Shown: positions 1-11,065 of the stretch, one piece after another
How the letters are laid out: every line of letters begins with the position of its first letter
Position numbering within the stretch: position 1 is the stretch's first letter
Origin: Diphasiastrum complanatum
Lineage: Eukaryota > Streptophyta > Lycopodiopsida > Lycopodiales > Lycopodiaceae
Reading direction: 5' to 3'
DNA length: 62,000 bases
Assembly: GCA_029204225.1 (NCBI GenBank)
Contig: CM055112.1
Span: forward strand, 25,123,922-25,185,921
Program-made: the position numbers and the translations under genes
The notes under the pieces: generated by a model
What the model was told of the DNA's origin: nothing
Database searches by the model: none
What the model saw: only the letters and a program-made list of their open reading frames with translations

Positions 1-775
1 GGGTTGGATACCATCTGAGAACGAGAGAGAGAGGGGGCGGGGTGGGGGGGGTTGCCCATGTAGCATTTGAAGTAGATACCAAAGTAGGACTAATTTTAAC
101 CCCGAGGACTTCAGCTATCAAAATATCATGTGAAACTGTGGTAGTGACCATGTGAACATTATGAGGTACCTTCCTTTAAAAACCTCAATGCTTGGAGTAT
201 CAAAGGGTACAATGTCATACATTGTAGTGGAACACTACATGGACTTTCTGGAACACTAATGTTTAAAAGAAAACTCTGAAAATTTTAATAAAAAAACCCT
301 TAATTCATTAAAAAACACCTGATTAGCAGTAACAAGAAAATATACATACTGTCTAAAAGAATTTATACTAAAAAAGTTAAAAAATAAAAACAGGATAAAT
401 CATGTGTTTTATTCAAAAATTTCAAAAAAAAATTTGAGTGCACATTCCAAATAACCCCCAATGCTTTTTTCAAAAATGCGTTCCGGAACAAGGCCTTGCA
501 ATTATTGTGTACATCTATAACTACACAAGTTTGATGATGAAATGGATCATGTAGAGTTTGTGTGAGATGAAGATCCTTTTGATTCTCATACATTGCACTC
601 AAGGCATCAATCTTTCTTGTACCTGCAAGATCAACAATTGCAACCTCACTAATCACGTGCTTCATTGCTCTCGAAAGAATTATTGAGGGCTCCAATCTCT
701 TAAGGGTCCAACGACAGACTTTAGGTCTGCCACATGGTCACGCCAACTGAGGGCTAAAGACGTGGTGGCCACAGC
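1..775 (+). repeat. Repeat A, copy 1 (G-tract leader)
   Basis: This is the first of seven copies of a dispersed repeat (others near 31250, 46100, 49600, 51520, 54535 and 57290). It starts at the window edge with a GA-rich stretch and an interrupted G tract (33-51). A conserved block with motifs such as TTGCCCATGTAGCATTTG follows, and it ends in a segment containing CCACATGGTCACGCCAACTG. No coding function is visible. In this copy and the 57-kb copy the repeat runs directly into the leader of a broken A20/AN1 gene; in the others it continues into unrelated repeat. Confidence 0.8.
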
Positions 776-783
776 TATAAAAG
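776..783 (+). promoter_or_regulatory. Candidate TATA box upstream of psi-SAP1
   Basis: TATAAAAG lies about 450 bases upstream of the conserved ATG of the broken A20/AN1 gene. The paralogous position near 58168 reads CTATGAATGG, so the element is lost there. Assignment as the original core promoter is inferred from sequence and position only. Confidence 0.4.
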
Positions 784-1227
784 GCCGAAACCCTCAAGCA
801 CATAATTAGTCGTCAATTGTGATATGAGATGGAGCATAGCCGAAGGAATGCGTCATCTATGATATCTACTCACTGAGCCATTGCAGGAAGGTTTCAGTTC
901 TCTCCTGCTCACGATTTCGTTTTTTTGCCTTGTTGTGTATCTGTTGTGTCTTGAAAGCTATGGCTATAATGCACCTTCTGTCAATGCTTTGGTAAATATT
1001 AAGCATAAATCAAGTTGGAGTTCATTTCCTTCAATTTTGTCTACTGTCGAAGATCTTGTTGCAATAAACTTGCCCTTGTTCGCAGTGCATTGTGTATTCA
1101 CGTCCAGGAAGACACACAATTAGCAGCAAACCTTTCGTTGCTAGGTCCGTGTACACGCCTTCAAAGCAGAACAGGTACCTGTGAAGCAGATAGCTCCCGA
1201 AGGGTTGTGTAATTAAGGCGCAAATAA

Positions 1228-1591
1228 ATGTCGGGGGAAAGTTGGAAGCATGACAATGATGGAAGGCACCACCAGGCTCCTGAAAGGCCTGTTCTTTGTG
1301 CGAATAATTGTGGATTTTTTTGGGAGTAAGGAACTTGTGCTCACAAAGTGTTACACATCAAATTATGTCATCAGGCGAGACAACAACTTCACTGGAATGA
1401 GTTTTGAGGGAGCTGCCACGACGTTAGAAACACCAAACTTTGAATTGACATCCTCCCGGCCGGTTGATTTACTGAGGGAAGGTAGAGACGTAGTTACAGT
1501 TGCATCACATATTGAGCTTGCTAACATTGGAAAACCTGCCACTGGCGTTTCGACAGAAGCTACCGCATCTCATGATCCTAGATCTGGTTAG
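1228..1591 (+). pseudogene. psi-SAP1: truncated A20/AN1 zinc-finger gene copy
   Basis: Plant SAP proteins pair an N-terminal A20 finger with a C-terminal AN1 finger and act in stress signalling. Here the ATG at 1228 opens MSGESWKHDNDGRHHQ, and the A20 start reads PVLCANNCGFF. A run of seven T's (six are needed) then shifts the frame, and the shifted frame continues to 1591. An 8-base loss and 2-base gain, relative to the 58-kb copy, turn the LCSKC part of the finger into VLTKC, removing one zinc ligand. The AN1 finger is absent: after the codons for SHDP the sequence passes into an antisense copia gag fragment. About 450 bases of leader are also shared with the 58-kb copy. It cannot encode a working SAP protein. 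Confidence 0.8.
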
Positions 1592-2085
1592 ATTGCCTAT
1601 CTAAAGATTCAATACTTCTCAAATTTTCTCTAGCGTTACAATAACTCCACGGTTTATTCTTGTGAAATTTCTGCTTGCCACCTGTAAAGAGGGTATGTTC
1701 TACATCACCAGATTTGTGATGCAACTCTTCCTGAAGAAGAATCATATTAATGGACTGCGGCTCCATCTATTGAGTACCACTACCAAATATTGATGTCTAG
1801 TGATCAAATGACTCTGGAAGGCAGTTAAGAAATGACTCTGGAAGGCAGTTAAGAAGCATCATGACTGTTTCTTCATCACTCACCACCGATCCAACCGCAA
1901 CAAACTATTCAATAAGCACCTGCAGCTTTGTGAAATGAAAGGACATCATGTCACCCTCTGTCATTTTCATGGTGATCAGCTTCTTGCATAGATAAAAATG
2001 ATTAGTAACTCTTTTAGTCTCATATGTTGAGGCTAATGTGTCCCAAGCCTCCATTGCCGACTTCAATCAACAGAAGCCACCTCTC
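1589..2085 (-). pseudogene. copia gag fragment (UBN2-type), copy 1
   Basis: Read on the minus strand from 2085, broken frames contain AMEAWDTLASTYETKRVTNH, then KKLITMKMTEGDM, then a region with LLNCLPESF, an arrangement typical of plant copia Gag (UBN2 family). Stops interrupt it. A 24-base in-frame tandem duplication near 1812-1860 repeats the NCLPESF segment. Two further copies lie at 14736-15110 and 28810-29261, both also on the minus strand. The fragment abuts psi-SAP1 at its left end and repeat H at its right. Confidence 0.75.
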
Positions 2086-2317
2086 ATGACTCAATAACTA
2101 TTGGAAAAGGTAAATTTCAAGAGGAAGTCACATGTAGGATCAATCATGCATTGAGAATGTTTTTTACTTGCCATGGATACTACATAGATACCTTGTTATA
2201 CACATGATCATAGGGAGTGTGGAAAATGGCACATTCCAAAGCAATCTCCCAAAAGAACAACCTTATGAACCTTGAGTGAATGAGATTTAAGATCAGAAGA
2301 GAAGAAAGATACCCCGC

Positions 2318-2399
<82 letters not shown>

Positions 2400-2440
2400 A
2401 AAGGACTATGCCATTTTTACTAGGATTGAATAAGAATGTT
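2086..2440 (-). repeat. Repeat H segment with CT/CA microsatellite
   Basis: This matches 27220-27640 in the same orientation and 59200-59660 and 60115-60640 inverted. A (CT)n tract occupies 2322-2376 and a (CA)n tract 2377-2399. The tract length at this homologous point varies widely between copies. No gene is seen. Confidence 0.75.
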
Positions 2441-3141
2441 CTTTGTGAGCCTCGACATTAGATCACACTCACTTGAATTCTTCACAAGCACGTACTTATT
2501 CACAAATTATGTGGGTAGTAAAATAGTACCTACTAAAAAACAACTGAGCAAAACATCTTGCCTTCAGCCTTGTTATGTATTTCAAAGTCCAAATCATTCA
2601 ATAAATATTTCATACATTAATCCAAAACATAGCTTTCTCCGAACTATTCTAAAATATAAGTAAAAGGAATTGGTACTCCCTTACCTCATATATACAAGGA
2701 TGAATCATGCAAGTGTATGCCCCATGAATCATGCACCTTATATGCCCCTTCCTACTGCACGTAGGTTCCATTAAATAGAAATACTAACTAACTCTATGAC
2801 CGAACAATCAACTCTGTATTGTGAAAGTTTGTTCGATATGAGCGTATGTGTACTTTCCCTCAAACACAACAGTGACATATGGATACGAAATCCATGCACT
2901 CTTATACTCAAATTAAATGAAAATAGATTAAGGCTAATTTATAAACTAGAGTATCATAGCAAGCGAGTCACAAATCTGCACGAATGTTGCTATCTAATTT
3001 CCAAGGCCCATTACCCACACATCAGATTTGATTTTGCTAAGCTTCAATTACGAGGAGGTATAAGAAACATATATTGAGATCAAACAATTTATACCTTTAG
3101 AGAATTCACATAGCATCGCACAGAAAAGATAGATAGCATAG

Positions 3142-3231
<90 letters not shown>

Positions 3232-3398
3232 TAACTAACTACATTCTTATTAACTGATTAATGAGAGAAGAGCGAACTGTACATACATAAAGAGAGCGAA
3301 GTGGTCTAATCGTCATGTGACGATTGGGACCTCTCTTTTAACTAGTTATTTAGTCATGTGTGAATACCCACATTATTGTTCTTAACACTTGACCTGAA
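2441..3398 (+). repeat. Repeat E, copy 1, with long (GA)n
   Basis: This repeat recurs at 27605-28510 in the same orientation and inverted at 29367-29985, 52370-52728, 55420-55774 and 59756-60115. A (GA)n array fills 3144-3229. Next to it is a short palindrome (ATCGTCATGTGACGAT, near 3308). The 93-codon open frame at 2796-3077 is not kept open in the 28-kb copy and is not called as a gene. Confidence 0.75.
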
Positions 3399-3421
3399 AT
3401 CGTCAATGTAATGAGGAGATA

Positions 3422-4694
3422 TGTGATGCCACGAAAATGTTAAATATTGAATATCAATATAAATATGGCATGATATACTCGAAAATGAAGATATGAGCTG
3501 GTTAAGTATAAATCATGAAGAGGCCTAAGTCATTTTTCGGGAATATATCTCCTAAGTACTTGCCTTGTAATTAAGGGCAAGACCTTTAAAAGGAAAAGAC
3601 ATTGTCTTGGATAACCTTTACTTGGTCGTCCATACGAAACGACTAGATACGAAAAGACATGTTAAACTAGAGTAAACTTTAAGTCATAGTTTAGTATATC
3701 TCCTATGGTATAGTTGAACGTATTTTCAGTCTAATTGTTAACTGGACCCTTTTGCGGGAGCGACGCACCCATTGTTTAAGAGGTGTGTTTGTTCGCTCCG
3801 TAGAACATATATAGATCTCACACTTCAGTTTCAATCATCGAGAGAAAAGAGTTTATGCTTATGTAAGAGATTGAAGAAGTGAATAGAGTTATGAAAGTTA
3901 TTCTCTCTTATCTTTGTTCTCCGCACTGCTGAGTGTGAGTGATCTTGAGTCTGCTAACAATCTCTAACGTATTTTATGAATTACTCTATGATCAGACAAA
4001 CGTTCTAATGCATTACAGTCATTTGTTGTGTATCCGTAAAGCATGCTCTAAAGAACTGTCTTCAAACCATCTTATTCGTCTGTCGCGAATACTTTCTTTT
4101 CGGCACTCGAATAACGACTATCTTTGGTACAGTCTAGCATGATCATTGAATCAAGCTGTATGTATACATATGAGATGACAGTCCCTGTATGAAGAATTGA
4201 GTCTTTGATCTGTTTTTTCTTATTGGCATTGACATAAGTTTCTAACGTGTTCTAAAACTCTTCGTGTTCTTTAACCATTAAGTTGGGCTTTAGTTGTTGA
4301 GGACTTCTGTTTAGAAACGAATAAGTTTGCGAACGCGATTAATTAAGTGTCTGCACAGTCGCGAATACATCAAACAATTCTCGATTCTCTGTTGACACCT
4401 TAATCAGCCAGGGTGTAGTACTGTTGTACCACTCTGATAACATCTCATCTGTAGAACGCGCTTCCTTCGATTCGATAGAGGCCAGATTGTTGTTCTGAAT
4501 TTATTAACATTACCCATTCCAAACATAAGTAATATTGGTTACTTTTTAATGTCTGTCGACAACTAGAATAATGTTCGAAACCACTTGCCATAATTGTACC
4601 AAATACATAACTTTCTAACAATGTCCTCTGTGGGAACGACATTATTTACTATAAAATTTATATTAATCTTGTTGGTATAGTACGACATATACCA
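3422..4694 (+). repeat. 5' LTR of gypsy element (boundaries inferred)
   Basis: The right end is fixed by the primer-binding site a few bases downstream: the LTR reads ...CATATACCA, then ATTT, then the PBS. The left end is placed at TGTGATGCC, where similarity to repeat E stops a few bases earlier. A TATA-like CATATATAG lies near 3807. CTCTGTGGGAACGAC near 4626 resembles the 3' part of Athila/Tat LTRs. No second copy of this LTR is visible in the window, so the left boundary is not proven by comparison. Confidence 0.55.
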
Positions 4695-4699
4695 ATTTT

Positions 4700-4715
4700 T
4701 GGCGCCGTTGCCGAG
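4700..4715 (+). other. Primer-binding site, tRNA-Asp type
   Basis: TGGCGCCGTTGCCGAG is the primer-binding site typical of Athila/Tat-lineage gypsy elements, where minus-strand DNA synthesis is primed from tRNA-Asp. It differs by about one base from the usual TGGCGCCGTTGCCGGG. Confidence 0.85.
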
Positions 4716-4769
4716 GATAGTTTAGGAAACTTTTAAGAAATTTGACAAATCCATCTCCATATCTAGTGT

Positions 4770-6540
4770 ATGTCAGATAGAGAATCCAGATTAGAACGAT
4801 ACTGTAAGCTTAGAGAGGAATTTTTACGAAGACAAAGTGAGAGTACTAGTCGAAAAAATCTAGACGAAATCAATTAAATACAATTAGTTTAAAGGGACTT
4901 CTTCCGATGATGCAGATAGCTATGTCTCACAATTCGAGTCAATCGCTAATGCGAATAATGAGAGAACTGACGTAGACAAACTACGAATCTTCCCTGGTCT
5001 GCTAAGAAAGTAAGCGAGCATCCGGTATAGCCAAGTTGAACCAGGCCGTGTAGGAACCTGGTACTTGCTGAAAGATGCATTTCTAAACTAGTTCAGAGAG
5101 ATCAGTTACAAATCTAGAATTCTCGGACGTCTGAACAATGTTCAGAAGAAGAGTAAAGAATCTCTTCGCAAATATACACGTAAGGTTAAAAATCTCATAG
5201 GAAAACTAACTGGTGTATATCCCACGGATATGCAGATCGAATGGTTTTTGGCTGGTTTACCACCAGAGATTGATCGGTATTGCAGACAAGGGGACATGAC
5301 CTCCTTAGCAGCAGTAATAGCTAGTGCCGAAAATTTTGAGACCTCAAAACTAGCACAAAAACGAGGATCAACTAAGAAATCTCGAAAGTTGAAGTCTGAT
5401 TCTAGTGACAACGGTGATGATTCAGATTCTGATTCAAGTACTAGTTCTTCAAGCTCGGAATCTGACAGCAGCAATTTATCAGAATCAGAAGCTGACAAAG
5501 GAGAGAGAAAGAATAAACGATGAACTAAACGAAAGGATGACACAGAAGCTGTCGAGGATAAGTCGTCAACATCCAAAGTGGAAAAGTTTAATGACTTATA
5601 AGTGCAGATCTCTGAAGTTGCAGATAAAAGACCAAAAGCGTCTTCCAACTCAGGAATGTGGTGTACGAAATGTGGAACTTCTGGACACACTAAGGAAGAC
5701 TCCACTACTGTGAATGTCAAATACATTGAAGATCTTGCCTAGGAGGTACTTTTTATTCTTCAAAATGATGCGACTACTAACTATGTACAGGGTAATGTAG
5801 CATCAGCCCAGCAGGACAGACCCAAGTTCGCACCAAGAACACATAATCTTCCTGAATTTGTTGGATCATCGAAGTATCAAACCGCGACTAAAGCAGTTTG
5901 GGCAACTGCTACAACTGTGGAGATCCGGGACATTTTTCTCCTGACTGTTCTCAACCGCAAAAGCTGATTGATTATGTACCATTATTCTCAAATTGCAGAG
6001 AGCCTGGCCACAAGTATCTTGACTGCCCTTAGCCGTAGAAGCCGTGACCCAAATATCAGTAGGTAGCAACACCAGCTGCTGCAGACACGAAAGCGAAAGC
6101 TACGACTGATGCTGTTGTATAGAGAATTGACATTATTGAAGAAAAATTGGCAAAGAGAGAAGATCAGTTTTGGCCAAGCCATGTGGAGAAATTATTCAAA
6201 GTCACAACGAGAAGCAAAAGCTCCTCGAAACCTGATCAAAAATCTTTCACAAAACACAGAAAATCCTCGAAGAAGAAATCCTCTAGCAAAACAACGAACA
6301 AATTTATGACTAAAGAAGATCTCAAAGATGACCCTGACTATGACCGTGATGCTGCAAAGTTATTTGCAAAAGATATCTTGGCAGAAGCAAAGGAAATCAT
6401 CAACGCTGAACTTCAAACAACTGCTGCAGGGAAGGTGGTCACTTTTGAGGAAGAGGACGAAGAAATCGCGAAGACGAAATTGTCTAGTGTTGTTATCGAT
6501 AAACCAACCTCAAATCGAAGACGAAAGAATATGACATCGT
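4770..6540 (+). pseudogene. gypsy gag, broken
   Basis: The frame opens with MSDRESRLERYCKLREEF at 4770 and is soon stopped. A long open stretch at 5230-5523 carries a Gag-like helical region (MQIEWFLAGLPPEIDRYC) and then an acidic, Ser/Asp-rich tail. Three zinc-knuckle remnants follow: WCTKCGTSGHTKED (final Cys replaced by Ser) near 5656, CYNCGDPGHFSPDC near 5904 and NCREPGHKYLDC near 5990. A lysine-rich segment runs to about 6540. Gag normally forms the particle that packages element RNA. Stops and frameshifts between these blocks show it is dead. It follows the PBS directly and leads into the protease. Confidence 0.8.
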
Positions 6541-6663
6541 GACTTATATTGGATCCCTTCATTTAAACATTACTTTTGAGCAACTATTGGCTGATAACAC
6601 TTATTACAGAAAGCAACTAAAAGGCCTTTCTGTGCCCAAAAAGAAGAAAAAATTTCTCTGTTA

Positions 6664-7890
6664 GATGCTGGTGTTTTGTCTATCGATTTTGGTGATCTCG
6701 GTGCACTTGAGATTGATATTACCATTGCGGGATGCTTGATCAAAAAAGTGCCAATTGACTCTGGTTCTAGTGCAAATATAATAACAGAAGACACATCTCA
6801 TGCTTTGGGACTAACTGACATTCAACCGACACAACGAAACATCAAGTTAGCTGATTCAACACAACAAAAACATGTTGGAGAACTGAAGGATGTCACTGTC
6901 TACATTCAAAAGCCATTCACAATGAATTTCATTGTTATCAGACCACTCGGTTTGTCATCTTATTCTGTGTTGATTGGACGACCTTGGCTTTATCAATCAA
7001 ACGCAAGTGTACATTGGAAATCCAGAGAGCTGAGATTTCAAACTGATGAGACCAATAACCGAGGTAAGCCAACAGAACAAATCATAATCTGGAGTCATGA
7101 CAAATATGAAGGTGAATCTCCTTTGTCCGACACCAGCTTTACATCAGAAGAATCTTCGTATGCCTTGAATATTGTTCCCAATAAATATGATATTGAAGTG
7201 CAGTACTTTGAATGTTACAAGAATGTTGATGACAAAGAATTCTTCAATGCCCGCAACGTTGAAGCAGATGTTTTGCATGAAGAAATTAACGTTGCAGACA
7301 TGAACTCGAAAGAGTATGACGACTCGAGTGACGAATGTGAACACAAATTTGGTAACAAGAACCAGGTTGACAACAAGAAAACATCTGTGGAGTCAACTAT
7401 GCACAAAATTCATGGCCATACCAAGGCCAGTATGATAGAAGGTATCATTTTACCAGATTCTACTGAACTGATTGAATTTGCACCTGGCAGATTTGTGCAT
7501 ATTTCAAAGTCACTTGGAGAATCGGAGTTAGCGGAACTCACCGAACTATTGAACGAGTATCAAGAAGTTTTTGCCTGGTCGCTCGACGATTTGAAGGGTA
7601 TACCTGCAGAATTTGGAGAGCACCGAATTGATCTTAAAGAAGATGTTGTACATATTCGACGGAGACAATATCGTCTCAATCCCAAGCACTCTCTCATGAT
7701 CAAGGATGAACTTAACAAGCAACTTAAGGCAGGTATAATTTATCCCGTCTTAAGTAGTGAATGGGTTTCACCCATTGTTGTCATCCCAAAGAAGAAGATT
7801 GGCAAAATACGAATATGCCAGGGTTTTCTCAAACTCAATGCTGCCACAAGGAAGGACCATCATCCTCTCCTTTCACTGATTCCATCCTAG
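6664..7890 (+). pseudogene. gypsy protease and RT start
   Basis: An open frame of about 404 codons from 6676 encodes a retroviral-type aspartic protease with active-site PIDSGSSANII (near 6752) and the later LIGRPWL motif (near 6975). A variable linker follows, then the start of reverse transcriptase (FAWSLDDLKGIPAEFGEHRI, then AGIIYPVLSSEWVSPIVVIP). This RT entry resembles Athila/Tat pol. The frame ends at 7890 through a one-base shift within the DHHPL-FTDSILDQ region, and RT continues in another frame. The ancestral protein would have been a Gag-Pol polyprotein. Confidence 0.85.
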
Positions 7891-8960
7891 ATCAGGTTGC
7901 TGGTCAAGAGCATTACAGTTTCTGTGACAACTTTTCTGGACATAATCAGGTTGGAGTGCGAAAGGAGGATCATTCGAAAATCACATTCACTATGGATTGA
8001 AGCACTTATGCCTACAACAAAATGCCCTTTGGTCTTTGTAACGCTCTAGCGACTTTTTAGTTAATCATGATGTTAATTTTCGCTGCCTTCCTGAGAACTT
8101 TTTTCGAAATATTTATTGATGATTTATGTGTATACAGTGATATAAAGACACACCTGCAGAAGTTGAAATTAACATTGCAACGGTGTCGAGATACTTGTTT
8201 ATCTCTTCATCCAGAGAAATGTTTTTCTGGTATGAAGGAAGGAATATTGCTCGGACATAGAATATCTAACAGAGGAATAGAAGTCGACACAGATAAAGTC
8301 GAGCTTATAAAGATTCTCTAGATACCAACCAATTTACGTGAACTAAGAGCTTTCTTAGGACATGTCAGCTATTACAGGAGACTTATTCAAAATCATGCTT
8401 CTATTGCTGCCTCTCTTACACATCTACTGAAGAAACAAGTGGAATACTTGTGGACGAATGAACAGCAGAAAGCATTTGAAGAACTTAAGCAAAGATTGAT
8501 CAATGCTCCTATTCTGAGACCACCCAACTGGGCTATTTTATTTCACAATTATGTGGATGTTTCTGCATTTGCCTTTGTCTAAGCCATAAGGACGACAAGA
8601 AGAAGGATCATCCCATCTACTATGCGAGTCGACAGCTCAGTGCTCAGAGAAAAATTATTCGGCTATATAAAGGGAAGCACTTGGCATGATTTTCACTATT
8701 AAAAATTTTTGACATTATTTGGTGGGATATGCATTTATTTTTCATGTGGATCATTATGCTCTTAAGTATATTGTAAATAAACCAGATCTATTAGGATGAA
8801 TTGCTCGATGGGTTCTACTTCTGCAAGAATTCACTTGTCAAGTAGAGCTTCGTCAAGGAAAATATCATACGAATGTTGATTATTTATCACGACTCAACAC
8901 TGGAAAAACTGGAGACCCTATCAATGATGATTTTTCAGACGAACATTTATTCGAGATTTC
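7857..8960 (+). pseudogene. gypsy RT and RNase H, broken
   Basis: RT continues with DSILDQVAGQEHYSF, MPFGLCNA and FIDDLCVYSD, the last being the F-I-D-D form of the catalytic box near 8112. It goes on through FLGHVSYYRRLI to RNase H-like sequence (8540-8800). In-frame stops interrupt it near 7999, 8058, 8321 and 8581, and further stops lie downstream. VELRQGKYHTNVDYLSRL near 8846 marks the end of RNase H. The order and motifs are clear, but several independent lesions rule out function. Confidence 0.85.
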
Positions 8961-9111
8961 ATCTACAAATTCGCTATATTCTAATATCATTACTTATCTC
9001 AAGGATCAGATATATCCGGATGGTTACGATTTGGAGCAAAAGACAGTTTTCCAATATAAGGTAGCACCTTATACAATTATTAACAATGTTTAGTATAAGC
9101 TTGGTGTTGAT

Positions 9112-10213
9112 CATCAACTACGAATATGTCTCGAAACTGAAGACATTAAAAAGGTCGTTAAAGCCTTACACTCAGAAGATGTTGCTAGACATTTTGCTTT
9201 GAAGAATACAGTTAATAAGATATTGACTGTCAAGTATTGGTGGCCAACAATGTTCAAGGATGTATCAAATTTTATTCGTTTATGTGATCCATGCCAGAGA
9301 ACTGGTAAGCCTACAAAAGCAATGAATTGGTCGTTGACACCAATCATGTCTCTTGCACCATTCGAGAAGTGGGAGATTGACTTTGTCGGCCCAATCAAAC
9401 CTGTTACCCGACATACGAAATGTCATTATATTATAGTTGCAACGGATTATGCTACAAAGAACGTTGAAGCAGAGGCGACAAAACGATGTGAAAACTGTCG
9501 CGACGTTCTTATTTAAAAGTATAATCACAAGATATGGTTGTCCACTCGAACTAGTAAGTGACCGAAGTACACATTTTCTAAATGACACTATACGGTTGCT
9601 GACAACTTATTTCCTGATCAAACACAGAAAAACTACATCGTATAATCCAAAAGCAAACGGGTTGACAGAAAGAGCTAATGGAATTCTATGTAAGATCTTG
9701 AAAAAAATCACTATTGCACATGCAACAGATTGGGATCAGAAACCACCATCATTTCTCTAGGCTTATCGCAACACAAATAAAATTATGATGAAACAGACAC
9801 CATATTTTCTTATGTATGGTATGCATCCTATTTTGCCAATTGAATTTGAGGTGAAAACCTTTTGTATTCAAGCTCAACGAACAGATGCAGAACGTATAAA
9901 CGAAAGGTTGACTAATATTGAAGAACTAGCTGAAGCTCGTGAGACTTCACAAAAACTAACGGAGAAAATTCAGGATCATAGAAAGAAGAAATATGACAGT
10001 CATATAAAAAAATGTGAATTTAAAACTGATGATTATGCGTTGATATATGGCAGTCGCCATCAAAAGTTCCCCAGAAAACTCCATATGCGATGGCTTGGAC
10101 CGTATAAAGTCAAAGAGGTGTTTGGCAATGGTTCTGTGCAACTTCAATCACTTGAAGGTGAACTATTACCTACACGTATTAACGGGTCTAGACTAAAAAA
10201 ATACTACCTTTGA
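9112..10213 (+). pseudogene. gypsy integrase, broken
   Basis: An HHCC zinc-binding region is visible (ALHSEDVARH, then LCDPCQRTG, up to 9302). The DDE core follows: D in WEIDFVGP (near 9376), D in VSDRSTHFL (near 9558) and E in NGLTERANG (near 9668). A frameshift near 9450-9500 and a stop at 9758 break it. The last 142 codons (9785-10213) contain KLHMRWLGPYKV, the usual C-terminal part of gypsy integrase that contacts DNA. Integrase inserts element DNA into the genome. Confidence 0.85.
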
Positions 10214-11065
10214 CCATAATTTTTTTTATTCTTATTATTTTCTAGTATTTTTCTGGAATTAATTGCGAATTTTCTTTTATCTTGTCTAAGATTTTTCGCG
10301 ACTTTTCTTTTATTTTTTCTAGAAATTTTCGTGAAATTTTCTACCACCGTCCAACATTTTTTATAATGTTTTGTGAATTTTTCTTGACTTCTCTCAATCT
10401 TTCAATATCATTTTAAAAGTATTTTCGATAACTTTTCTAGAACTTTTTGCGACACTCAATTTGTTAATTCAAACGTGTTCAAATTTTCGTAAATCGTTTT
10501 TGAGAATTTTTCTAAATCTTTTCTAGCATTTTCTCTATTTTTTCGAGAAATTTTTTCGTATGTCGCTAAAATTTTCAAGAAATTTTTGAGAGTTTCTGTA
10601 TCATTTTTTAGGATCCTTCAAGAAACTTTCATGAAACTTTTCTAAAATCTTTCTAGCATATTTTCGAGAATCTTTCGAGAATTTGCCGGCCTACTTTTTT
10701 GTACCACTCCATTTAAGATGATGGCCACGTAATCATCATTATTCACACGTGTGTACACTTACATTTCCAAGTTGATATTGTTTCTTCTTAATTTATTTCT
10801 TTTCTTTTCACAAATGGTCTTCCGTCATTAAAGATCGATCTGTCAAATTATAGTTTCAAAAAATGAGCCATGCACGTCCTCCATAAATGGAAGTGACAGA
10901 TGTCAAGTCACCATGCCACGTCATCATCCCTTCTACACCACTATTGTTTATCAGAGTTATTTTTCATTTTTCTTACACTTTTTGCCTGCGAGTTTATGCT
11001 TTCCTACGCTCATTTTCTTTGTGATCAAAGCACTCTTTTGCAAACTATTGTGATCTACGGAGCTA
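10214..11065 (+). other. T-rich spacer between integrase and extra ORF
   Basis: This is about 850 bases of strongly T-rich DNA with many degenerate repeats of the type TTTTCGAGAATTTTTC and TTTCTAG. No reading frame is convincing. A long noncoding stretch at this place, between pol and an extra downstream ORF, is known in Athila/Tat-type gypsy elements. Confidence 0.6.

Noticed and set aside
881-1123. 80-codon frame with hydrophobic start upstream of psi-SAP1 (also 58272-58511)
   Set aside because: No ATG at its start and the position corresponds to the gene leader; the hydrophobic run is a T-rich stretch.
2796-3077. 93-codon open frame in repeat E
   Set aside because: It is not kept open in the 28-kb copy and matches no family.
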